DNA of 12,235 nt, taken from positions 1-12,235 of the forward strand of contig CALPPK020000007.1 of NCBI GenBank assembly GCA_943325435.2. Direction: 5' to 3'. Within the stretch, counting starts at the first letter, position 1. Every line of letters begins with the position of its first letter. The stretch is from Bifidobacterium breve. GTDB lineage: Bacteria; Actinomycetota; Acidimicrobiia; Acidimicrobiales; Ilumatobacteraceae. Under the pieces are notes generated by a model. That model had not been told where the DNA came from and did not search any database. It saw only the letters and a program-made list of their open reading frames with translations. Below, piece by piece: positions 1 through 6,209 of the stretch. Both the position numbers and the translations under genes were made by a program.

Positions 1-125
1 ATGCGTGGAAGCCATGTCTGAAGAATAACTACTTCTTGATGTCGCCCGATTACTGGGACAAATGTGGCAAGGTGGGTGTATGTCAGTTGTTGTTGAACAA
101 GCCACCATTGCAAATGCCGAATTAA
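1..125 (+). other. window edge: possible tail of an upstream gene
   Basis: Two readings are possible. The frame starting at base 3 is open from the window edge to a TAA at 123-125. It has G/C-rich third positions and encodes a Trp/Tyr/Cys-containing stretch; if real, it would overlap the following acetyltransferase start by about 45 bases. The frame starting at base 2 ends at a TAA at 26-28 with a short acidic tail (EAMSEE), which would leave a normal gap of about 50 bases. I cannot choose between them, and neither piece is long enough to recognise a family. Confidence 0.2.
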
Positions 126-511
126 TCGACGCTTTTAACCGTCTAATCCCACAACTGTCAACGTCGAACAAGCCTCCGACCCAAGAGCAATTAGCCGAGA
201 TCATTGCGTCACCTTCCACGATCCTGTTCATCGCTCGACATGATGAACACATTGTTGGGTCTCTCACCCTCGCAACATTTCGCATTCCCACCGGAGTGCG
301 TGCATGGATAGAAGACGTTGTTGTTGACGCATCCGCACGCGGTCATGGTGTTGGTGAAGCACTGAATCAAGCAGCAATTCTTGAAGCACGACATCGTGGC
401 GCAATTACGGTTGAACTGACATCACGGCCTTCGCGTGAAGCAGCAAATCGCTTGTATCAACGCATTGGCTTTGTAGCCCGCGAAACAAACGTATATCGCC
501 ACGATCTATAG
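80..511 (+). CDS. GNAT-family N-acetyltransferase
   Basis: Predicted cytoplasmic acetyl-CoA-dependent acyltransferase of 143 residues, a normal length for a single GNAT domain. The strand-4/motif A region is clear at about residues 78-95: EDVVVD is followed by the RGHGVG pyrophosphate-binding loop (residues 88-92 GHGVG). The C-terminal part has the usual N-x-x-x-x-Y-x-x-x-GF pattern (AANRLYQRIGF, residues 121-131). The substrate cannot be read from the sequence. An in-frame ATG exists at 62, but the ATG at 80 has a good Shine-Dalgarno-like AAGGTGG at 69-75, so I prefer 80. It is the first gene of a plus-strand run with the Ddn-like and SRPBCC genes (30-base and 6-base gaps), so co-transcription is likely. 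Confidence 0.85.
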   Translation: MSVVVEQATIANAELIDAFNRLIPQLSTSNKPPTQEQLAEIIASPSTILFIARHDEHIVGSLTLATFRIPTGVRAWIEDVVVDASARGHGVGEALNQAAILEARHRGAITVELTSRPSREAANRLYQRIGFVARETNVYRHDL

Positions 512-529
512 AGGATTCTCGTCTCACGA

Positions 530-535
530 TATGGT
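530..535 (+). promoter_or_regulatory. possible -10 box for a leaderless transcript
   Basis: TATGGT fits the actinobacterial TANNNT -10 consensus and ends 6 bases before the ATG at 542. That spacing would put transcription start at or next to the start codon. No well-spaced Shine-Dalgarno is present; the GAAGG just before the ATG is too close. This would be an internal promoter within the three-gene run. Confidence 0.35.
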
Positions 536-541
536 GAAGGC

Positions 542-988
542 ATGGAACAACTTGAAGGCACGTACGTACCCAGCACTAGCGAATGGGTACGCAATCAAAT
601 CGAAGAATATGAAACCTCTGGCGGCACTGCAGGAAACACACTCCTCAAGACTGGCATCCCAGTAATCATCGTCACCATGCGCGGAGCGAAGAGTGGAAAC
701 GTGCGAAAGATTGCATTGATGCGTGTCGAGCATGAAGGTTCATACGCACTTGTCGCATCCCGTGGCGGAGCCCCAGATAATCCTGATTGGTATACAAACC
801 TGATCGAGAATCCAACTGAAGTACTTGTGCAGGATGGTCCAGCGCCATTTCGCGTAACAGTTCGCGAAGTCAAAGGTGACGAATACAACGTGTGGTGGGA
901 ACGTTCGGCTGCAGTATTTCCTCAGTACAACGAATACAAGACTAAAACATCACGCATCATCCCCATCCTGATCGCAGACCCTCAGTAG
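542..988 (+). CDS. Deazaflavin (F420)-dependent nitroreductase-family protein, Ddn-like
   Basis: A 148-residue protein of the Ddn / F420H2-dependent reductase family (PF04075-type split beta-barrel). These enzymes use reduced cofactor F420 to reduce substrates such as quinones or nitroaromatics, often at the membrane face. Family hallmarks are present: GAKSGNVRKIAL at residues 48-59 (cofactor phosphate loop, normally GxKSGxxRxxPL), VASRGGAPDNPDWYTNLIENP at about 72-91, and the C-terminal FPQYNEYKTKTSRIIP (126-141). The usual Pro-Leu after the Arg is Ala-Leu here. Only one start is possible, since no other in-frame start codon lies just upstream. The gap to the next gene is 6 bases, indicating an operon. 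The physiological substrate is unknown, and binding of FMN or heme instead of F420 in some relatives cannot be excluded. Confidence 0.88.
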   Translation: MEQLEGTYVPSTSEWVRNQIEEYETSGGTAGNTLLKTGIPVIIVTMRGAKSGNVRKIALMRVEHEGSYALVASRGGAPDNPDWYTNLIENPTEVLVQDGPAPFRVTVREVKGDEYNVWWERSAAVFPQYNEYKTKTSRIIPILIADPQ

Positions 989-994
989 AAAAAC

Positions 995-1438
995 ATGGGA
1001 GTTTTCACGATTTCGCATTGGGTAGAAACCACACCAGAAGAAGTGTGGAATGCCTACACAACACCCGAACTTTTCCATCAGTTCTTTAGCCCAGATGGAT
1101 TACACATCCCGCTCGAATCAGTTTTTCTAGATCTCAAAGTTGGCGGGCGATGTGAGTTCAATATGGTTTTTGACGACACAGGTGTTGTGAACGAAAACAA
1201 GGGAGTAATTGTTGAGCTGCAACGGCCGTACAAATTGGTTTTCTCTGAACCAGAATTCATGGACGGCAAACTGCTTTCCACTCAGACATTCACACCTGAG
1301 AACAATGGCACCTTGATCACAGTTACTCAAGAGGGTTTGCCCGATGAGTTAGTAGATAACCCAGAAGTCATTGAGGCGTTCCGATCTACTTTTCGCAAGA
1401 TGGGTCGCTTGCTAGGAATAGCTACAGAAAACCGCTAA
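995..1438 (+). CDS. SRPBCC / AHSA1-like START-fold protein
   Basis: A 147-residue protein of the Bet v1-like SRPBCC superfamily, AHSA1-type subgroup (activator of Hsp90 homologue 1-like in bacteria). These form a helix-grip fold with a hydrophobic pocket. Evidence: an N-terminal beta strand followed by TTPEEVWNAYTTPELFHQFF (residues 12-31), which matches the usual pattern of VW-x-A-x-T-x-P-x-x-x-x-x-W/F. Then comes KVGGRCEFNMV (48-58), the strand pair around KGVIVELQRPYKLVFS (69-84), and a final amphipathic helix (FRSTFRKMGRLL, 129-140). The ligand is unknown. It starts 6 bases after the Ddn-like gene without a strong ribosome binding site, consistent with translational coupling. Its stop is 21 bases from the convergent DUF222-HNH stop. 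Confidence 0.82.
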   Translation: MGVFTISHWVETTPEEVWNAYTTPELFHQFFSPDGLHIPLESVFLDLKVGGRCEFNMVFDDTGVVNENKGVIVELQRPYKLVFSEPEFMDGKLLSTQTFTPENNGTLITVTQEGLPDELVDNPEVIEAFRSTFRKMGRLLGIATENR

Positions 1439-1459
1439 TCATTTCCCCGGGCGAGGTAG

Positions 1460-2716
1460 CTAGCCAGAAGAGCGAACACGAACTGATTCGGGAATTGAAG
1501 AGCGAATGCGAGCAGAGCCAGGCTCACGAACTGAGAGTTCTCGAGTACTTGCATTGAGTGAAAGTTTCCAGCCTCCTTCGTGGGCGCATCGGTGATGTTC
1601 AGTACACAGTGGAATGAGGTTGGCCATGTCAGTAGCTCCACCAAGATTCCAAAATGCAATGTGGTGCGGTTGGCATTGCGAGACAGGTACGTGACAGTGG
1701 GGCATGGCGCATGTTTGGTGCATGGACTCGAGTGCTCGCCGCTGATGACGTGTGGCAAGCCGACTTGACCGACCCACATCGAGAACGATGCCGTCATTGC
1801 CAAGAACTATGGGAATGATTTTTGCCTCACAGGCAATGCGACGAATGGTTTCGATAGGAACATCAATCTCCGTACCTGTATGGACGAGTGAGTGTTTGTG
1901 AATGCCTGATTGAAGTGTCTTTAGATCGATGATGACACTGACGTCGGCTCGTCCATATGCAGAAGTAATGGGCGCTGCGGAATCTGCATTGGTGTCTATG
2001 ACAAGCGCACACAAACTAAGGGCCCGAAGTTGATCGGGAGATCGAGTCTCGCCATTGACTGTTCCTTCGCGGAACAGCCGTTCGACTGCATTTTGCAGTC
2101 GCCCCACAATTTGCAAACCAGATTCAGGATCAAATTCTCCGCGCAGGCACACCATGCCAGAATCACGATCGACCCAATGGCGTAGGAAAGTACGGCGACG
2201 TTGCTGTTCGAGTTGGGTGAGGCCAGCGTCTGTGTGAATCTGTTGCACGGCCCGGCGTACGGCCCGTGCAAAATTGTCGGGGGTGGTGTGCGAAGCAACC
2301 ATGTTGATCCAATCGCCTTGAATCGCAACTTGTTGTTTCTCGGGTTCAGATAGATGTGCCATAGCTTGTGTGACTGCATCGATGTGCGCGATGGACACTG
2401 TGCCAGTGGTGAGCGCAGTCTCAAGTTGTGGAACCAAATCCAACGTAGAGACTCGCGCTACACCTCGGTGTGCTTCACTACGCGTGACGCCACATGCTGA
2501 CGCGATGACTTGCGCCGGAATTACCGATGGCGATGCAGCTGCGAGTTCTTGAAGTCGCCGAGTGAGTAGAAGCTTTTTCGAATCGATCCACGCCGCAATG
2601 TGCGCTAAACCTTCAAGTGCTTGACGAACTGATTCGGTGGTGAGTTGGTTTACAGGTAGCGAATCGATTTTCTCCACGATGGGACAAATCGTTTTTGAAC
2701 GCAGAGTGACTGACAT
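1460..2716 (-). CDS. DUF222 / 13E12-type HNH endonuclease-domain protein
   Basis: A 418-residue protein with the two-part layout of the actinobacterial 13E12 repeat family: an N-terminal helical DUF222 region (about residues 25-290) and a C-terminal HNH nuclease domain (about 325-388). The HNH part carries C336 and C341, then CQPHHIAFWNLGG (348-360), N366 in TDMANLIPLC, and the HH at 374-375 with H379. This is a complete beta-beta-alpha-metal set, so the nuclease site looks intact. Members are often present in many copies per genome; their role is not settled, with selfish or homing-like spread suggested. Start: the ATG at 2716 follows AGGAACGAGG, a good ribosome binding site at normal spacing. 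It lies 105 bases downstream of the MFS gene on the same strand. The Arg/Ser-rich tail after residue 395 is unremarkable. Confidence 0.9.
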   Translation of the reverse strand: MSVTLRSKTICPIVEKIDSLPVNQLTTESVRQALEGLAHIAAWIDSKKLLLTRRLQELAAASPSVIPAQVIASACGVTRSEAHRGVARVSTLDLVPQLETALTTGTVSIAHIDAVTQAMAHLSEPEKQQVAIQGDWINMVASHTTPDNFARAVRRAVQQIHTDAGLTQLEQQRRRTFLRHWVDRDSGMVCLRGEFDPESGLQIVGRLQNAVERLFREGTVNGETRSPDQLRALSLCALVIDTNADSAAPITSAYGRADVSVIIDLKTLQSGIHKHSLVHTGTEIDVPIETIRRIACEAKIIPIVLGNDGIVLDVGRSSRLATRHQRRALESMHQTCAMPHCHVPVSQCQPHHIAFWNLGGATDMANLIPLCTEHHRCAHEGGWKLSLNASTRELSVREPGSARIRSSIPESVRVRSSG

Positions 2717-2821
2717 ATGGCCTCGTTCCTAAGAACTGTGAGGTGGACAACTGGGCCAAAGAGCCAATATGAATAGGGATTACCTATCGCGATTACACCG
2801 TAGAACGCGGGTGTGTCGCAG

Positions 2822-4360
2822 TTATGCGGTCGCTGACTCGTTCTTTTCCATGGCATCAGACAAACCGGCACGCAAGCGCAACGGCTGTTCGCGCAGGATA
2901 ACGGCAAGCAATAATGCGATAACCATGGTGGCTGCACAGAGCCAATAGATTCGGCTGACTCCCATAGCAAGACTGTCGACCACTGCTTGTTTTGAGGCAA
3001 GAGGCAAGGATGCAATTTGTTCTGGTGATCGGATAATGGAGGAAGCTTTGTCGGGTTCAATGGGTATTCGCTTTGGTATCTCACTGCGAATTGTTGAGTT
3101 CAGTACGGTTCCAAATATTGCTAGTCCGAATGAGCCACCAAGCGATCGGAAGAAGAGCACCGTTGCAGTGGCAACACCCAGATCAGAGAATTCAACTGCA
3201 TTCTGACTTGCGATTGATGTCGTGGTGAAAACAGAAGCTGTACCAAAGCCCAAAAGAATCATCGGGATTACTAAGTACATGTACGGAGTTGTCCCGGTTA
3301 TTTGCGCAATGCCGAGAAGGCCAAAGATACAAAGAATGCTTCCGATGACAGGGAAAACTTTGTACTTACCTGTCTTAGCAATGATGCGACCGATACCAAA
3401 CGTCGCCATAGTTACGCCAAGCATCTGTGGCAATGTGCGCAATCCTGATTCTGTTGGTGAAACCAGCAGCGAGTCTTGGAAATATAGCGACAGAAATCCG
3501 CCAGCACCATAAGTGACTACACCGGCGCACATTCCCAGAAGTGCACATGTGCGAACGATGTCATTTGAAAAAAGTCGAAGTGGAATCATCGGTTCTTCAG
3601 CACGTTGTTCCACTTTTATGAATGCAATAAGACCAAGCACTGCAATAACTAAAAGCACGAGGACGTGTTGTTGTGTCCAACCGTGTCTGCCTTCTTCTAG
3701 TCCGATCATCAGTGAAGCAATAGTGAGAGAAAGCAAACCAGCACCCGTGAAGTCAAGTTTGGCAGTGCGGCGTTTGAACGGAAGTTTGAGTGCAAAGTGA
3801 CAGATGCCAGCAACAATGATGATGAAAGGAATGTTGATGTAAAAAATCCACGGCCAACTGGCGTGATCAATGATGAGCCCGCCAATTAGTGGCCCAAGAA
3901 TTGACGAACCAACGAATGCAAGAGTGAAGTAGCCCATGTATCGACCGCGTTCACGTGGCGGAAGAATGTCACCGAGAATTGCAAAAGCGAGTGCTTGAAT
4001 TCCACCGCCGCCCATTCCTTGAAATGCACGTGCTGCAATTAGTTGGCCCATTGATTGCGATGCACCACACAAGATTGACCCAACCAAGAAAACTGCCATT
4101 GTTGATTGAAAGATAAGTCGACGACCGTACAGGTCAGACAATTTCCCAAGAAGGGGAGTACTGATTGCCGATGTCACGATGTACGCAGTACCTACCCATG
4201 CAAAACTTTCGAAAGCATTGAACTGACCAGTGATTGTGGGAAGCGCGGTGGCGATGATGGAGGTTTCTAGGTTTGCCAGCATGACGGCAAGTGCCAGAGC
4301 GCCTAGAACGATCCACAATCTCTTATTGGTGAATCCGGGAACCAGTGTCTCTGTAGCCAT
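2822..4360 (-). CDS. MFS drug:H+ antiporter, DHA2 (14-TM, EmrB/QacA) family
   Basis: A 512-residue multi-helix inner-membrane transporter of the DHA2 branch, expected to export toxic hydrophobic compounds or metabolites driven by the proton gradient. The motif D1-like segment in TM1 reads NLETSIIATALPTI (30-43); the usual Asp is Glu32. Motif A GKLSDLYGRRL is at 72-82 (loop 2-3). The antiporter motif C GSSILGPLIGG is at 151-161, followed by the DHA2-typical WPWIFYINIPF (169-179). Further helices run to about residue 489, ending in a charged cytoplasmic tail. Substrate cannot be predicted. There is no adjacent TetR/MarR regulator. Start: ATG at 4360 with TACGGT ending 6 bases upstream, suggesting leaderless transcription. 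A GAGGGG 12 bases upstream is too far to be a typical ribosome binding site. Confidence 0.92.
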   Translation of the reverse strand: MATETLVPGFTNKRLWIVLGALALAVMLANLETSIIATALPTITGQFNAFESFAWVGTAYIVTSAISTPLLGKLSDLYGRRLIFQSTMAVFLVGSILCGASQSMGQLIAARAFQGMGGGGIQALAFAILGDILPPRERGRYMGYFTLAFVGSSILGPLIGGLIIDHASWPWIFYINIPFIIIVAGICHFALKLPFKRRTAKLDFTGAGLLSLTIASLMIGLEEGRHGWTQQHVLVLLVIAVLGLIAFIKVEQRAEEPMIPLRLFSNDIVRTCALLGMCAGVVTYGAGGFLSLYFQDSLLVSPTESGLRTLPQMLGVTMATFGIGRIIAKTGKYKVFPVIGSILCIFGLLGIAQITGTTPYMYLVIPMILLGFGTASVFTTTSIASQNAVEFSDLGVATATVLFFRSLGGSFGLAIFGTVLNSTIRSEIPKRIPIEPDKASSIIRSPEQIASLPLASKQAVVDSLAMGVSRIYWLCAATMVIALLLAVILREQPLRLRAGLSDAMEKNESATA

Positions 4361-4366
4361 GTTTTT

Positions 4367-4372
4367 ACCGTA
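4367..4372 (-). promoter_or_regulatory. possible -10 box of the MFS gene
   Basis: On the minus strand this reads TACGGT (TANNNT) and ends 6 bases before the ATG at 4360, the expected geometry for a leaderless actinobacterial mRNA. An imperfect dyad, TACCC/GGGTG at 4371-4383, overlaps its upstream edge and could be an operator half of the divergent region. Confidence 0.4.
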
Positions 4373-4441
4373 CCCCTCGGGTGGTGTCTGGGGTCACACG
4401 GAGCGCAGAGCAAGTGGGGTAAGGATTTGTGACTATTGGTG

Positions 4442-4457
4442 ATACCCTAGGGGGTAT
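4442..4457. promoter_or_regulatory. CsoR/RcnR-like palindrome over the start of the small Cys-rich gene
   Basis: ATACCC-TAGG-GGGTAT is a perfect 6-base inverted repeat around a 4-base centre, with G/C tracts flanked by AT. It resembles operators of the CsoR/RcnR/FrmR (DUF156) metal- and aldehyde-sensing repressors. It contains a TANNNT hexamer (TACCCT, 4443-4448) that ends 7 bases before the ATG at 4456. A bound repressor would therefore cover both the -10 box and the start of a leaderless transcript. No CsoR-family gene is in the window, so the regulator is inferred. The alternative is that AGGGGG is simply a Shine-Dalgarno, but it would sit unusually close to the ATG. Confidence 0.4.
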
Positions 4458-4635
4458 GTGTAGACAAGTGAAATGCAAGAAGTGCAATAAGCCCAGTTGG
4501 GCAGGATGCGGAGCGCATGTTGAACAAGTGCTCGGGCACGTAGCCAAGGCAGACCGTTGTTCATGTGGGTCGAGCACAGCGCCCGCTGCATCAAATAAGC
4601 CAGGTTTCTTCTCCCGATTCTCGAAAAGTAAATAG
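4456..4635 (+). CDS. small Cys-rich protein, CxxC...GCGxHV...CxC family
   Basis: A 59-residue soluble protein starting MCRQVKCKKCNKPSWAGCG. It has cysteines at 2, 7, 10 and 18 and a C-x-C pair at 35 and 37, plus a His in GCGAHV (residue 21), suggesting a metal site or a redox-active cluster. The motif order (MC..V.C..C.KP.W.GCG.HVE....V....RC.C) matches, from memory, a family of tiny uncharacterised proteins found in actinobacteria and also in fungi. The C-terminal 20 residues are a Ser/Ala/Lys-rich tail. The GTG at 4429 would add nine residues, but the family begins at the MCR, so I use the ATG at 4456. It lies 17 bases upstream of tag on the same strand and 95 bases from the divergent MFS gene. 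Function unknown. Confidence 0.75.
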   Translation: MCRQVKCKKCNKPSWAGCGAHVEQVLGHVAKADRCSCGSSTAPAASNKPGFFSRFSKSK

Positions 4636-4640
4636 ACGCA

Positions 4641-4646
4641 TACGCT
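4641..4646 (+). promoter_or_regulatory. possible -10 box of tag
   Basis: TACGCT (TANNNT) ends 6 bases before the GTG start at 4653, consistent with a leaderless transcript. It would give tag its own promoter in the 17-base gap after the small Cys-rich gene. Confidence 0.4.
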
Positions 4647-4652
4647 TTAGGT

Positions 4653-5288
4653 GTGACGACTGAATGGCTTCGACCTACTGAAAATGGCGCTGAACGCTGT
4701 TGGTGGCCAGGCGATGATCAGCAATACATCGATTACCACGACACCGAGTGGGGCCGCCCCGTTACCGACGACACCCGACTTTTCGAAAAACTATGCCTCG
4801 AAGGATTTCAAGCCGGTTTGTCGTGGCTCACCATCTTGCGCAAACGTGAAAACTTTCGTGCGGCGTTTCATGCATTCGATATGGATGAGGTTGCTCGTTT
4901 CTCCGAACGTGACATTAATCGTCTCTTGGAAGATGTAGGAATTGTTCGACATCGAGGAAAAATCGAAGCAACCATAAACAATGCAGGTCGCGCTTTGGAT
5001 CTCATCGATGAAACTGGTTCATTGTCTGACTTCATCTGGGGGTATGCACCAGACATGCCGTTCGGTCGTGATGGTGAAGCATCGCACGCATCTGGCGTGG
5101 CTTCGATTTCGCCATCAGCCACAGCGTTGTCGAAGGATTTGAAAAAACGCGGTTGGAAATTTGTCGGACCGACCACTGTGTATTCATTCATGCAGTCAAT
5201 GGGTTTAGTAAATGACCATGTTGAGGGATGTCTTGTTCGCAGCGATTGTGAAACCGTGCGTACATTTACTGTCGCTGCGCGAAAGTAA
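4653..5288 (+). CDS. tag: DNA-3-methyladenine glycosylase I
   Basis: A base-excision repair enzyme that removes 3-methyladenine from alkylated DNA, leaving an abasic site. The 211 residues align along their whole length with E. coli Tag. The zinc ligands are all visible: C16 (RCWWPG), H29 (YHDTEWG, 28-34), and H189 and C193 in NDHVEGC. The base-recognition Glu is E50 in LCLEGFQAGLSW (47-58). VGIVRHRGKIEA (95-106, HhH-like region) and KKRGWKFVGPTTVYSFMQ (164-181) are also conserved. The start is GTG at 4653; no ATG lies nearby in frame, and the N-terminal extension before C16 is short. Its stop directly abuts the stop of the convergent HEAT-repeat gene, with no base between. Confidence 0.95.
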   Translation: MTTEWLRPTENGAERCWWPGDDQQYIDYHDTEWGRPVTDDTRLFEKLCLEGFQAGLSWLTILRKRENFRAAFHAFDMDEVARFSERDINRLLEDVGIVRHRGKIEATINNAGRALDLIDETGSLSDFIWGYAPDMPFGRDGEASHASGVASISPSATALSKDLKKRGWKFVGPTTVYSFMQSMGLVNDHVEGCLVRSDCETVRTFTVAARK

Positions 5289-5879
5289 TTAACTGCGAGG
5301 GTTCAGAAGATCTTCGGCATTTTGACGTACTTGCCAGTCTTTATCTTCCAACGCGCGTTGCAAAGCTGCGTCAACTTCGTCGCCTTCAAATGGTGCTAGT
5401 GCCAATATGGCGCGCCGACGCACTGCAGGTTTATCTGAACACGCAGCAAGAATTGCAGGTAGTCCGCGTTCGTCGCCAAGTGAACCAAGTGCGGCGGCAC
5501 ATGCTTCACGCACCACGGCCTCAGAATGCGACGTTGTGCGATCAACGAGAGTCTCGATTTCAATGTCACTTGCCGGTGTGCGTTCACCGACACACCATGC
5601 AGCCATTTCGGCTACAAAAACATCTGAGTCATCGATGCAGTGATGCACATAGACAGAAGGAAACGGAACTGCTAGTTCAACAGCAGTGCGTCTGGTTTCA
5701 ATATGTGCATCCTGAATAAATGGCGAGAGAATTTCAGCGGTCAAAGTTCCGATGCGTGCAAGGGCTCGCAATGCACTTGCACGAACAGTGCCATCGTCGT
5801 GATGCAAAGCCTCAAGAGCAACTGAGGAATCACCAGAGAACCCGGCTGCGATTACATCAAATCGAAAACTATCTGTCAT
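5289..5879 (-). CDS. HEAT-repeat protein
   Basis: A 196-residue protein built almost entirely of short paired helices of the HEAT / PBS-lyase type. Repeats are recognisable at about residues 18-45 (ALEALHHDDGTVRASALRAL), 50-72, 82-100, 119-136 (EAVVREACAAALGSLGDE), 148-163 (DKPAVRRRAILALAPF) and 168-193 (DKDWQVRQNAEDLL). Such folds act as protein-binding scaffolds, and nothing suggests enzymatic activity. It starts 6 bases after the stop of the two-helix membrane protein gene on the same strand, so the two form an operon and probably work together at the membrane. No good ribosome binding site precedes the ATG at 5879, in line with translational coupling. The partner is unknown. Confidence 0.85.
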   Translation of the reverse strand: MTDSFRFDVIAAGFSGDSSVALEALHHDDGTVRASALRALARIGTLTAEILSPFIQDAHIETRRTAVELAVPFPSVYVHHCIDDSDVFVAEMAAWCVGERTPASDIEIETLVDRTTSHSEAVVREACAAALGSLGDERGLPAILAACSDKPAVRRRAILALAPFEGDEVDAALQRALEDKDWQVRQNAEDLLNPRS

Positions 5880-5885
5880 AGCGGA

Positions 5886-6209
5886 CTAGGCCCGAAGGAG
5901 CCCACCCACAAATTCGAATGCAATGGTGAATAAGAAACCAAGGATGCAAGCGAGAAGGGCACCGAAAATGATTGCACCACCAGACAGGTTGGCGAGGGCC
6001 TTCCATTTTTGATCGCGATCGGGCTCTAAATAGAGAGGTGTGGGTTTATTGTCCACCCGCACTACCGCCCTACGCCTCGGCGTGGCAGGCTTCATACGAT
6101 CGATAAACGCAAGAGCAACCAGGGCTAGGGCAACAACCCATACGGCACGCACCCCAGCACCCGTAGCGGTGATGGCAAACACAGATGATGAAAGGATTGA
6201 CGTACTCAT
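5886..6209 (-). CDS. small two-helix membrane protein
   Basis: A 107-residue protein with two predicted membrane helices, at about residues 20-37 (AVWVVALALVALAF) and 78-102 (GAIIFGALLACILGFLFTIAF). They are joined by a basic, then Pro- and Asp-containing loop of about 40 residues (RMKPATPRRR onward), which by the positive-inside rule is likely cytoplasmic. I do not recognise the family. The reading frame is open further upstream to an ATG at 6290, but that part is antisense to the protease gene and reads as a low-complexity Gly/Arg stretch. The ATG at 6209 is preferred. It shares CATG with the divergent protease start and has TACAAT 10 bases upstream. Operon with the HEAT-repeat gene. Confidence 0.65.
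   Translation of the reverse strand: MSTSILSSSVFAITATGAGVRAVWVVALALVALAFIDRMKPATPRRRAVVRVDNKPTPLYLEPDRDQKWKALANLSGGAIIFGALLACILGFLFTIAFEFVGGLLRA

Noticed and set aside
1419..1462. Inverted repeat TAGCTAC (1419-1425) / GTAGCTA (1456-1462) between convergent genes, a possible bidirectional terminator
   Set aside because: The 7-base stem has a 30-base loop, no adjoining T-tract and lies partly in coding sequence; too weak to call.
1460..2716. DUF222-HNH gene as part of a mobile element
   Set aside because: No terminal inverted repeats, target duplications, transposase or intron signs are visible; the family is commonly found as stand-alone genes.
2773..2796. Small palindrome ATAGG-GATTA-CCTAT with an overlapping GATTAC direct repeat upstream of the DUF222-HNH gene
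   Set aside because: Arms of only five bases, with no clear -35/-10 alongside; such repeats are expected by chance in about 100 bases.
6040..6207. 56-codon N-terminal extension of the protease frame from an upstream start
   Set aside because: It is antisense to the membrane-protein gene, has a low-complexity Arg/Thr/Ala composition, and the ATG at 6208 has a ribosome binding site and precedes a normal anchor helix.
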